DNA of 64,000 nucleotides from Trebouxia sp. TZW2008 (Eukaryota > Chlorophyta > Trebouxiophyceae > Trebouxiales > Trebouxiaceae): contig BDIU01000399.1 of NCBI GenBank assembly GCA_002118135.1, positions 248,204 through 312,203 on the forward strand, in the 5' to 3' direction. The translations under genes were made by a program, and so were the position numbers. The notes beneath the pieces are model-generated. The model saw only the letters and a program-made list of their open reading frames with translations, made no database searches and was not told where the DNA came from. This document shows, in pieces, positions 22,262 through 34,100 of this stretch (positions are counted from its first letter, which is position 1; the number at the start of each line of letters is the position of its first letter).

Positions 22262-25200
22262 TCATTGCTTTCCACTTTGCGCCCACATGTCCTGCCAGTA
22301 GCTTGACCTGCAAACCGTCACCACAAAGAGGTGCACTTCATGAAGCTTCACTTATGCTCTGACAGCAAGTCATTCCAAGCATGCAGTATATGCAGCTGGT
22401 GTCTCATGTCAAATTTGAGCTTTGCTCCATGCACACAGCAGCGTCAAGCGAACAACACTGCAGATTACCAAAGATGGCATGCATTGTTGCTGAGAATGCA
22501 TGCAGCAAGCACGAAGACGAGACGCCAAAGTGTCCCTCTACAAATAGTTGTGTACCAAATCCCATGCAGCTGAGGGCAAAGTACCTGTATGGTCGATGCC
22601 AACCCTTTTTGCCACAATCAAGATTGTCTGGGGGATGGAACCAGTAGTTGAGCGCCAAATGACCGCCGTCCTGACCACTGCCAAAGGATTGCACCTCATG
22701 AAACCAGCCGCAGGGCAGATACAGCATGTCTTCAGCATTCAATTCACATTCCCAACACCTGTCAGGACCCTGCAAGGAAGCTATTGACTTTGACCACTGC
22801 CAAAAGACTTCAGCTCATGAAACCACTCACAGGGCAGATACAGCATATCTCCAGCATTCAACTCACATTCCCAACACCTCTCAGGACCCTGCAAGGAAGC
22901 TATCAATCCTCGGAAAGTCACAACTGAAGGACGTTGTAGACACGTGCAGTGTACACACACAAGTCTTGTCAGTGCGCTTGGGTTGACGGTGTGCAATGAT
23001 GTGAAGACAGCTGCTGCATGCCTCATTGTGCTATGCCATTGTAGAGTCATGCACTAACTCTGTGAGCACTCTGTGCACATGCCGACATGAAAGCTTGACG
23101 TGCATTTGTAATTGAACATAACAGAATGACTCTCTTGACATTGTCTGTATGACTGGCTGTTGGGTCCTCAAGACAGTACAAATTGCTTGCTTGCTTGCTT
23201 GGTTAATTGATTGGTTGATTGATTGATTGACTGACTGACTGACTGACTGACTGACTGACTGACTGACTGACTGACTGACTGACTGACTGACTGACTGACT
23301 GACTGACTGACTGACTGACTGACTGATTGATTGATTGACTGCAGCAAGTAGTTCTGAGACATCAGTGTCTTGAGACTAGCATCTGCTAGCGGTCAACAGC
23401 CAGCCCTGAGATGCACAGAAGACCTACCGGGAACAGTGGAAATTGCTTCTGAATCTGTTGATGTGGCTTGCTGAGATCGACTTGACTGAAGCTCGGTGGC
23501 TCCTCTTTGCTGCTGACCTTTGGCTGATCTGCAATGTTGCAACCTGTGAGACTGCATTTGCTGTCATGGGCGTGTAGCTTCCTTCTTTTGTTGCTGGGAG
23601 GGTTGTTCAATGGCACCATACTGTGGTCGTCATCACTGCTGTCAGCTACATCACTGTCGACGTAGTCATCATGTAAGTCCACTGGGAAGCTGCTGTTGCT
23701 GGAGCAGTCTTCATCATTGTGGTCTGCAGGCGGCATCTGCAGATGAGCGTCAAGGACGCCTTCCAGAAGTTGTTCTGCTTTGAGAAGGCGAGCTTTGGCA
23801 CCCTGCAGGCAAACAAGATTGCTTGTACTTGATTGCTTCAGACATCTGCACCTTGCATTTGCAAAGGTCTTCTGTGGACCTGGGCTGCGCAAGCAGAACC
23901 AGCAGAACATGCTGTGTGGCAGGGATTATTCTGTTGCGCCTAACGCCAAATGCAGAGAAGTCAGAATGCCGCGTTGTCACATCAGTAACATGTCATGTTC
24001 TTGAATGCGTCATCCGCTTGTGGCTCAACCCATCTAAGCAGCTCCCGGCAACATCATAGCAGATGTATTGTGATTAAAATGACAGCTACCCAAGCACCAA
24101 GAGTGACCCTTCACAATCTCTTCTTACACCTGCTGCATGTCCAATTTGCCAGGTGTGGACACAATGTTGACAGGCAGGATGCTCAACAGCCATTTGGGGA
24201 TAAGTCAAGCTCCCAAAGCAATTTTGACCTAGGCCAGACAGCCCAAACACAACAACAAAACGAGCAGAACAATAGGAGCTAGCAAGCTTGCGCACCTTGA
24301 TGCCAGCCTTGACAGCATCTTCAGCAGCAGTCAGCTCTGTCTCTGCTGCTTGCTGCCGCTGCCAGCAACGCACCTCCTTTGGATCTGACCCGTCAGCACA
24401 AACCATAGCCTGCACGTCATGCAACAGCTGTCAGAAAAGATTGATGATGCGCTGAATGGTGCACACTGCTGTACGCATGTGCCAAACACATACTTGCAGG
24501 AAGAGCTGATAAATGCCTGAAGCGTATACGTGCAGAAAGACCTTATAGATGTTTGAAGTGCACACCATACACAGCACAATACAAGACAGCTGGCAGAGAC
24601 TCTCTACAGTCTGCTGAGTGGTGCATATTGCTGTACATGTGTGCGCCATGTGGCCTTGCAGGAAGGACTAATCAATGTCTGAAGTATAAAGTCAGATCCA
24701 CCATTAGGCAGCTGTCAGATACTGACAACTCACTGAATGGTGCAAACTGCTCTACTGACGATGTACACACATGCTTGCAGGAGGAGTTGATGGATGGATG
24801 CCTGGAGTACAAGCAGCTACAGAAAAATGCCATGTGCAATCCTTGTCAGCACACATGCATTCATGGACAAGCATGTGCGCTCAGCAAAGCAGAACTAGCG
24901 GCATGCCAAGTTGTTGCAGCAACATACTTGGTCTTGATAGACAATGCGGCCATTTGAGTGGACTAGCTTGATCTGTCCATGGGTGTACATATTCCGAGCC
25001 TCAGAGGGCGGGTAGAGCCTGAAGCGCTTGCGCCCTCTCAACAGCAGGTACAGATTGTCATGGAAATCATGATGCAACCCACTACTAGCTCCTGCAAGCA
25101 TATTTGAGACATATTCCTCACAATTAGGCAGCAAACATTGCTGAGAAGTTCACAGCTGGATTGTCCATGCCTGAATGATGAGCGTTTGAGCAGGCAACCT

Positions 25201-27667
25201 GTCATTGTGCATGGCAAGTGTGACATAGCCTAAGCAGCATGCACATGTGCCAGGGTGTCTGTTGTTGGATTAGATTTGGTAACTTCTCTGCAGATATGAT
25301 CACAAAACAAACCAATGCACTACATGTATTACACATTTCGTGCTGATGACTGCATGAAAGAAGTTTATGTTAGCCCTCTGTGGCTGAACTGTCTTTTTTC
25401 TTTTGTTTTGTTTCGGATGTTGTCTGTTGAACCCCCTGTTGGTTCCCAAGGACAGAAAATGTAATTGATTGATTGACTGATGCTATCATAGCACATATGG
25501 TGTTTGCCTGCCATTGCTGTGCTGTAACTGAAACACATGCATTCAGCAAGCTCAGCAATTGATGCTCAGCGAATGAGGCTGACAAAATGCGTTGACGATG
25601 AAGCGCATACACCCCGGTCTGCAGCAAAGCAGTTCACTTTTGGCTCACGCCAGCTGCTCATGCCATGCACATAAGGGTTGTGTCGTGTCAGGTAGAAGGA
25701 TGCAATTGCCCGTAAGTCAGATGGTGTGAATTGGGCGGCGAGAGTTGATATGCACATTGCAAGAAAGACTTGCTGACACAGAATGTCATTGACAGATGTT
25801 GGCCATTACTATTATCACGTACACTATGGAAAAGACCAACTGAACATGAAGTCTGCCAACAGGCGCTGTACCTGCAGGTGCTGCACCCATCCACAGGTTG
25901 ATTTGCTGAGGTATCAGGTTGCCAGTGGATTTGGGCTGTAAGCAAAAGTCGCTTTGCAGTTGTTTGATGGGTGAGGACATGACATTTGGCTGCCCACTGG
26001 GACCAACACCAGCCTAGCACGCAGTCACAAGATTGGGAAAGCTGGTTTTGTTGCCTGGCGAGACAAAACTTGTGCCACACACAGCCATCACCTTTGCTAG
26101 AACTTGTACTCTATGTTAACTTAGTGCTCACAAAATACTGCGAGACATGTAAAAGCAATGCAAGCTTGAGACATGAGCAGAGACAGGCGAGACGTTTGTC
26201 AAGCTGAAGACAGACTTTATGTGCTTGCAGCCGCAAATGCATATTAAATGCCATACAGTAGAGTTACAGGTTTATTGAGCTTGCAGCCATAGAATCAGAC
26301 TGCTTTCATTGTAAGTTGTGTGCAGATGTTGCAAGCTTGAGGCAGGTGCAAAGACATGCAGCAAAAGCTACAAACGCTGTTTAGCCTTGTACAGAACGTC
26401 TCTATAGTTTGTACCCTTGCGTAATGTGTAGAAAGAAGCCTTTGCAAACACTCACAGAAATGAGGGCTTGGATAAGTGCTGGTATGTATGACATCAAAAA
26501 TGTCCAATATCGCACATGCCTGATCTGCGGTGTTGCAGATCTTGGAAACAGCTGCAATGACTCTTGTTTGCAAGACTTTGGCATTGTTAACAATGTCTGC
26601 AGACATTCTCGTGTCCCAACCTTTTGTCCCATGCCATGCACAAACACCCTGACTGAATGTGCTTGTGGACAACATTACAACTGCAGATGTGCACTTACTT
26701 CCTGGGTGGTCATGTACAAGCTGTCACTGCCATCCTGCAGCTGCTGCACTAGTTGCCCAAATGTCATGTTGACTTTGCGCCCTTTGCCGAAGCTGTCTTT
26801 GCTGCCTGACCTTTGCTCCACAGTCACCTTTGCTGCGCCCTGTAGCACACAGCCAGATCATTGCAATTGAACGTTGCTACAAGTTTGAAGGTCAAGTGTC
26901 GTTCAAGTGTCAATCGCAATGATTCAGCAGGGAATGTACAATTGATGAAAATGTGCAAAAACAAATTGACGGATGGGACAAGGCAGACTTGCCATCATGC
27001 TGCTACATAAGTACAGCACAATAGCGCCCAGCACATGATTGACTGCACACCGTAGACTACGTGGATGGAAGATTTACTGCATGGATGCAAGATTCACTGG
27101 ATATGATAAGGTAAGACTGGCTGCATGGCTCACACGGACACACTTGATGGTAAATGAGGCATGTACCAATGTGCCTGTTTTGTTACTATTGTTGTAAAGG
27201 GCATGCACATGTGTACGTGCAAGAACTTACAGCCTTGCTTTTCAGATATTCATTTGTCCACTTTTTTGACAAAGATCGCTGCATGTCTGACAATCCAGCA
27301 GGTATCACCAACTGCAGCACAGTGACACTTCAGGGCTGGAACTTTTGCATCAATATCAAAACTTTGTAGAAGTGCAATTTGACTCCCTTACAGGTGTGCG
27401 GGGCGCAACTGCCTCCTGCCACAGCCTTTCTGCTGTTGCTGCGACTTTCTGCAGGCGCTTCACTGCACGAGGGCATCTTGCGACTGTGCTAGGGTGTTTT
27501 GCTGAAGACAGCGTTGATGTAATCCCAGCGCTTGCCGCCTGCATAGAACACAATCCGTTTACACCATGGGTCTGGGCAAGCCACAGCTGTCTGATTTCCG
27601 TGTACCTCGTGTTCTCCGGACCGTGATGGCCCGGCGTTGACATACTTCCTTCTGCCCATGTCAACAC
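22262..27667 (-). CDS. JmjC-domain Fe(II)/2-oxoglutarate oxygenase (At5g19840-like)
   Basis: Start at 27667 or the next ATG at 27643. Exons in order: KRLQKVAATAERLWQEAV (to about 27393), GLSDMQRSLSKKWTNEYLKS (about 27310-27230), KVTVEQRSGSKDSFGKGRK (about 26845-26695), GNLIPQQINLWMGAAPAG (about 25980-25870), the cupin strand GLHHDFHDNLYLLLRGRK with the Fe-binding HxD (about 25100-24928), KEVRCWQRQQAAETELTAAE (about 24424-24290), an acidic spacer with NKRRKLHAHD and PPSFSQVDLSKP (23802-23428, 125 codons), the distal-His exon GDMLYLP-like EDMLYLPCGWFHEV ... LNYWFHPPD (22769-22585) and the last exon SSYWQDMWAQSGKQ (22307-22262). Such proteins hydroxylate or demethylate protein side chains; the target is unknown. 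The HxD-exon donor is phase 1 and the KEVRC exon needs phase 0, so a small exon within 24440-24900 is probably missing. The distal-His exon is duplicated upstream. Confidence 0.85.
22672..22905 (-). repeat. Duplicated 5' edge of the JmjC distal-His exon
   Basis: The true exon starts at 22769 after CTTGCAG. A second copy of the acceptor and of about 35 codons starts at 22888, 119 bp upstream on the minus strand, and reads CWECELNAGDMLYLPCEWFH against CWECELNAEDMLYLPCGWFH. The upstream copy runs into a stop (SGQSQ then TAG) before the true acceptor, so it cannot simply extend the exon. It could be included only through a weak internal donor (GTCAAAGT). Confidence 0.9.
23133..23340 (+). repeat. 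Dispersed repeat family A with a long GACT tetranucleotide microsatellite
   Basis: A core of about 50 bp (CTTGACATTGTCTGTATG, then CTGTTGGGTCCTCAAGACAG) is followed by TTGC, GATT and then about 25 uninterrupted GACT units to 23323. Related cores with GATT-type tails are at 25385-25482, 33800-33875 and, inverted, 31070-31160. It lies in an intron of the JmjC gene. The long Gln/Ser reading frame across it is a by-product of the repeat. Confidence 0.7.
24470..24815 (-). repeat. Four diverged tandem copies of a short segment in the JmjC gene
   Basis: On the plus strand TTGCAGGA(A/G)GA..TGAT...TG(T/C)..GAAG-like blocks start near 24494, 24532, 24655 and 24774. On the minus strand they read as an exon end (CTCC/TTCCTGCAA) followed by GTATGTG in one copy and degraded forms in the others. 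They probably derive from the 3' edge of a small exon between the HxD exon and the KEVRC exon, but I could not fix that exon. Confidence 0.55.
25385..25482 (+). repeat. Dispersed repeat family A
   Basis: Core GATGTTGTCTGTTGAACC, CCTGTTGGTTCCCAAGGACAG followed by an ATTGATTGATTGA tail. It matches, in inverse orientation, 31070-31160 almost base for base in the core. It lies in a JmjC intron. Confidence 0.65.
26030..26092 (+). repeat. Dispersed repeat family B
   Basis: Core TTGCCTGGCGAGACAAAACT, TGTGCCACACACAGC. It is similar to 28935-29050 (same strand) and to 30845-31035 and 32920-33015 (opposite strand). This copy lacks the AT-rich trinucleotide tail of the others. Confidence 0.45.
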
Positions 27668-28160
27668 CTGTCACAAGCGGCGCTCGTGCACCCGATACGT
27701 TGAAGCGTTCGACAATCTACTTTGTTCGTCTTTCCGGAACGTTGACACGAACGAGAATTGCTGTCGGTCAAGCTTCAAAATGATGATCTGCAGACCTGCA
27801 GTGCAACGAAAGCGCAGGAGACTCCACTCAATGCCCAAGACCATACTTGATGAACTCCTTGATTAGTGTTAGATTGTGTTTGATGATGTCAAAGGTTGGG
27901 ATCGCTGGCAAATAGTCGTTGACCCGCTGCGAGGGATCTGATCTTTAACGAGGGTGTGCAAGGGCTGTGTCGCGACGCTGCGGTGGGTTTGACGAGCATT
28001 CGCAGCTTCAACAAGATTGGCGATGCCGCTCGCAAGGCTACAAAGTCAGACCATGCCAGCCTCATAGACAACGCTGAGCAACAGCGCCCCGCGGGTCGCC
28101 CTGTGCACGAGCCGAAGTGGCGAGCGGAAGCAACCATAAAGCTGGCCTGGCTGTCCTGCA
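27668..28160. promoter_or_regulatory. Divergent promoter region, JmjC (-) and carboxypeptidase (+)
   Basis: About 490 bp separates the two divergent start codons. It must contain both 5' flanks. It is richer in CG dinucleotides than the neighbouring introns. No specific element could be assigned. Confidence 0.4.
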
Positions 28161-31100
28161 ATGTTGTGCGGCTTCCTCAGCGCATTGACCATATTGATTT
28201 TGGTGACTGGCACGCAAGCACAGGTCAGCACCCTAACTGCTTTGCAAAATGAAAATAAGGCCGTTGTAGGAGGCACTAGCAATGGGTCTCTTCTGTGTGA
28301 TGCGTTCGCATGCAGATTCACACAAACCTGCTTCTTGCATGTTGATGTCAACGATCGAGCAGAGCAACACATTGTATGTTCCAGGTGAAGCAGCAGATTA
28401 CAGCCAGCACCAACTTTACTCAGAACTCTGTGTTGGCAACCTACTTTAGCAATGATGACCTGGTAAGCATGCCAACGCCGAGCGGCTACTCCACTTTCTG
28501 CACAGTCCTGTCCTGCAGCACCTTTACATTGAAGCAAACCCGCCATGTGACATCAAGAAACCATGCAGGAAATGCATATGCGTAGCTACATCAGAAGGTG
28601 CGGCCACATGTCAAGAATGTTCTCAATTGGTCAGAGCAAGCAGGGGCGTCAAATGTTTGCACTGGAGCTGTCCAACAGTCCAGGCAGGGCTGAGGCAAAG
28701 CCCAATGCTAGGTTTGTGGGAAACATGCATGGTGACGAGCCAGCGAGCAGGTATTCTCATCACAGAATCTCATCACAGCACTCTGATACAGAAGTGGTTG
28801 TCTGATTGTCATTGAGCTGTGCGCCTTCATTAGCAAATTGCAAGGCAGACTGACACAGTTGCACACGTGTAAGAGCAAGTCTTGCAACATCTCTCTAAAC
28901 AGTAGCAGTCCTGGATGTGCACTGTCAAAGCTGCACTGTTGCTGCTCTGTGCAAAGATAAGCCTGCCTGGCAAGATAGGACTTATGCCACACATACCTAG
29001 CAGTATATGCTGGAATATGTGAGTATCATTGTTATTATTGCTGCACTGTTGCTGCTCTGTGAACTGCTGTTGATCAGCTTGACCTGTGATGAGCCAAACA
29101 TTGAAGATAAGGTCATGCAAGCAGTGCTGAAGGCTTAGTTTTGTCTCGCCATGCAGACAGCTTCTACTGGGCTTGGCAGAGTGGCTGTGTCAGCATCACA
29201 CCACTAATGCTCAAGCTGCAAGAATAGTGGATGAGATGCACCTCTACATTGTACCCACAGTCAACCCTGATGGCTTTGAGCACAAGCTGCGACACAACTT
29301 GTAGGTGCAGTCGCTGCCTCAAGCAGTCACTTCACTCGATCATCATGCTGTTGCTTGACATGAGTAATGTGTCGGTGTAATGTGTCAAAACGAACACTTG
29401 CAGCATGCACTGTGCCATGTGATCATATTTCCCCTGCTAGGCCCTTTCATGCATCACATTGTGTGGTATATGCATGTTTCTGCTCAGCCATCTTCTCACT
29501 CCTGTTGTATCTGCTCCATCTGAGCATGCGTTCTGTCTTGTGTCAGTGTGTGTGCCGTAGCCATTTGTCTCTGCTGTCTTGGGATTGCTGTCATGAGATG
29601 TCCCTAACACAGGAATCACATCCTCTCGTGACGCAGAGGTGACGTGGATCTGAACAGAGATTTCCCAGACCCTCTGTTATTGGGCAAAAAGTTGCAGCCT
29701 GTTGGGCATGAGCAGCCAGAGACCTTGGCCCTGATGAAGTGGACCACTGACACCCATTTTGTTGCATCTGCAAGTATGCACGAGGTATGGTCTTGCAGGC
29801 ATGACAACATGCTGGAATGCATTGTCAGCAGCTCACATACTGCACTGTTTTGGTCTTGAAGTAGTGAAACACTGACACCCATTTTGTTGCATCTGCCAGT
29901 GTGCACGAGGCAAAAATAATTTGTAGGCGTGGCAGAATGCAGAAATTCGTTGCCAGCAGCTCACATTCTGCACTACCTCAGCCCTGATGAAGTGGACCAC
30001 AGACACCCATTTTGTTGCATCTGCCAGCATGCATGAGGTATTGCACAGTCTGGGCACAAGAGCTCTTGCACTTTGGCACTTTTGCCTGTGCCAGTGCACA
30101 GTGGCTGCACAACACTCGGCTTTCAGATGCAGCTTGTTGATTTGCTTGCAATCTGTGTCCCAGGCTGCCTCTTTAGACAGAGGCTCCTGTTATGACGCCT
30201 CACAGCGTAGACTTTCCCTTTTTTTTCTGCAATCTGTGTGTTCTGAACATTGTGAACTAGTTACACAGATGACTGCAGGCACCTACATCACTTCTATGAC
30301 CTCATCTTTGAATTTTTGAATACATAATTCATATAAAATACATATAAACATAATATAACATGGATAAACCGGTACAATGTTGTGATTGTGATGCGTAAGA
30401 CTGCGTTTTGCATTGGATCCAAGCATTTTATTTATATGCAACATGCTGCATAGGGAGCAATTGTGGCAAACTATCCGTGGGACGGTCTCACAGACCCTAA
30501 CACAACCTATTCCAAGAGCCCAGATGACGCTGCCTTCCGGCACCTGGCCAGCGTGTACGCTGATGCCCATACTGACATGCACAAGTCACAAGAGTTTGCA
30601 GGCGGCATCACCAATGGGGCTCATTGGTACCCTCTCAGTGGCGGCATGCAGGTGACCTTTCTCAACGTCACACACACAGCCAATATTGACACTTGGACAC
30701 ATCTGCATGTGTCTCATATACAATGCCGCAAGGCCACAAGAAAGCACAAGTCACAGGAATTTGCTGGCGGCATCACCGATGGGGCACACTGGTATCCTGT
30801 TAGTGGCGGCATGCAGGTAAATACTACTTGTACTGTATGAATAAGAACAACAATAGCAACAATGATGATGACAATAAAGACTAGAAGCCACCACAATTAT
30901 AGTAATCATGATCATGGCAGCAATGACAGTTGAAATTATAGTTTGCACATTTGTTGTATTTGCTGGTGGTCCACAAGTGCCAGGTGTGCATGGTCTTGAT
31001 CCTGTCTTGTCAAGCCAGCTTCTTCTGGTATGCAGGTCTGCACAATGCTGTGTTGCATGATGACTTCAATAATCAATCAATCAATCAATCAATCAATCAT

Positions 31101-34100
31101 ACTGTCCTTGGGACCCAACAGGGGGGTCAACAGACAATATCAACAATGAAACAATGCAAATCACACCTAAACTAAAATAAGCATGCAATAAAGTGTCTCA
31201 TTGCATGATGTGTGCCATCATGCCCATGCTTGCTAGCAGATATGTACGAGCCTACGGGCGCATATAGAAGCGGTGAAGTGCCCACAAACAGCTCTGCTGT
31301 GTCTGTAGTCAAATGACAAAGCCTGATGCAAAGCATTGCCCGCTGCAGGACTATGCATATGTCGTGGATCAGTGCATGGAGCTGACAGTTGAGCTGAGCC
31401 AGGACAAATGGCCTCCAGAGAATGAGCTGCCTAGCTTGGCATTGTGCATTGGCGACAGCAAAGTGTCTCCAAATGTCCCCTTTGATGTGGCTGCAGGACT
31501 ATGCATATGTGAAGGGCCAGTGCATGGAGCTGACAGTGGAGCTGAGCCAGGATAAATGGCCACCAGAGAGTGAACTGCCAGGCTTGTTTGACAAAAACTT
31601 GCCTGCCATGCTGGCTTTCCCCTTAGCAGCAGCGTTCTCAGGCCTCAGGTATGCATGCTGCTGGTTTGGAGTCTTATGTCCTGCAATTGGCAAAAGTGGC
31701 TGCTGGACAATGAACTGCCTGCCATGCTGACACTCCTCTCATGGCAGCATTCTCTGGCCTCATTTTTGCATGCTGCTGCTACCAACTTGTAACTTGTCAC
31801 CAGCAAATGTAGCTGACAAAGCTACATAGCGTATCAATGTGCAGCAATAATCACACTGCTCTGCACTATCCTTGACTCAAACAAGGCGCTGCATACTGCT
31901 TTGCTGTGGCGGGCTTGAGATAGTGTGAGGCAGAGACAGCTTCTATGAGGAGCGTGCACTCTGCACCTTCTCTACTGAGTGAGGTGTCTCTCACTCTGTG
32001 GACAACGTGCAGAGTGCTCATCAATCCTGCGTATGATCATCACGCTTGTGTAATACTGCAGGACCCTGTCGACAAGCGAAGCAATAGTTCCTTGTTTGTT
32101 GTGCTGATGCGCACACCGTCACAGTCATCACCATACCCTGTGAAACAGTGCTTGCCATCTGAAATTTTTTGCGTAATTTGTGTTACATGTTGGCGCCAGC
32201 ATTCCATAATTCATACTGCATCTATGGACGTGGTACCCTCAAATGCTTATGTCTTGCATATCGCAAAATGATGCACAATGACTCATCGCAGTCACTTTGT
32301 AACATCTTGCGCAGTTGTGCTGGTGCAGAGGTAGAGTGCATGGCACCTTCACAAGCAACGCCACTGATGACTCAGCCCATGAGCAGCTAGTGCCTGCCAC
32401 AACACTAGTGGAGCCTCTGCCTGCCACCATTTTGGTTCAAGGCATTGACCATCCTGTTGAGGCAGGACAGCTGGGAGACTACTACAGGTGCTGTGCTGTT
32501 GTGTTGCATGGTGTCCTCATTCTCCTTTATTCTATTGGCTCTTGGCAATTTCAATGTGGCATATTCATTGGCAACAGCAGGCTACATTGGCTATATTTGC
32601 AAGTGCTTGCTCCAACATTGCAGCCACCAACTGTAATGCTAAGACCAGCTTCAGGAATGTCTGCTTGGTGTCTCATACCAGCGAGCGATTTTTGTTTCAC
32701 CAGTGATCACTGTTTCACTGGTTTTGCTGTTGCTCGACTCTCCTCTGCTAGTTTGGTCAACAAGTCACCTGTTTTGTCCCCTAGAGGTAGCGTCACATAC
32801 TCCCAGCACGACTTTCAGCATCACGTACTCCCATTGCATACTCCCTGTCAAGGCGAAGGGCCTTGTAGTGTTTAATTTCGTTGATGCATGAATGCATCGC
32901 TCAAATGTGATCAGAAGAATCGACTTAATAATAATAATAACAATAATGATCAAACTTCCCAGCAAGAGTGCTAGGTGTGTGTGGCACAAGGCTTGTCTCG
33001 CCAGGCTGGCTTGTTCTGAGCATCACAGAATGGAAGTTTAATGTTTGACTTACAAAAGTCAGATAAATAAAGTTGTTCCAGATCTTTCAGGCCAACCTGG
33101 GGGATTTAAGCCTTTGACTTGACCAGACCACAAGAATTGACTTGTTGCTTGCAGACCTTTGGCGCCTGGCACATACAATGTTTCAGCTTCAATGAAAGGG
33201 TACAAGACAGTTGCTGTGCTAGTGGACATCCCCAGCAATGGTAGTGGGTTGGTGTATGACTTTGTGCTGCCTTGTACAACATGCAGCAGTACTCACATGG
33301 GCTTGGCATTTGCAGTCATCGGCAGCGAACAGGTGACACTGCATGTGCTCTCTGCTGGCGTTTTCCCAGTGACAGCATTAGCAACTGTGCTCTCGACCTT
33401 TGTGCAAAGCAAATTCTGTAAGCATGCATACTTTCATGTAAGCGCAGCAAAAGCATGTGAACTTGCACACTCTCTCTCTCAGCAAAGGCACCTCACATGG
33501 TTGTTCCAGACTACATGAACATTCTGTGCATCCAATTATCTGCCTTGTCGTATGCTGCCATACATAGGCTTGGCATTTACAGTCATAGGCTACGAGCAGG
33601 TGAGACAGCATGTGCTCTCTGCTGGACAACTTTACACCTGTAGTATTTGCAGTTGCTCCTTTGTCACAGCCAAGGAGTGTGTGTGGTCATGCATGCACAG
33701 GAAACATGTGCTGCAGGATGCTTTGCCTGCATACATGCGTTTTCATCCATCAAGGCTGCTATTCTGCTGTTGTGATAGACGTTTTTGCAACATGACTATA
33801 TGACTTGACATTGTCCGTATGGCATCGCCTGGGGTCTCTCAGACATTTGTCATCATTACTTGATTAATTGATTGTGTCACTTGTCACCTGGATCTTTGCC
33901 CTGAAGTGCACTTGCCTGCTGCTATGCATACAGCTGAAAGCATGGTTGATGAATGTATCACGTGAGCAAATGGCGGAGACTTGGTGATTGCTCGTGGCCA
34001 GGCATCAACCTTGATGGTAGTGGCTATGCCAGTCTGACGCTGCTATGAATACAGGGTTGCTGATTGCTTTTGGAGGAAGACAATGATCATGCTGTGGCAA

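Noticed and set aside
22781..23050. A second JmjC gene next to the first
   Set aside because: It is a 5'-edge copy of a single exon with no own downstream exons.
23168..23362. Long minus-strand frame of Gln-Ser-Val repeats
   Set aside because: It is a translation of the GACT microsatellite in an intron; a four-base repeat reads open in any frame without stops.
29616..30099. Overlapping minus-strand frames in the carboxypeptidase intron
   Set aside because: They are antisense shadows of the three copies of the zinc-His exon end.
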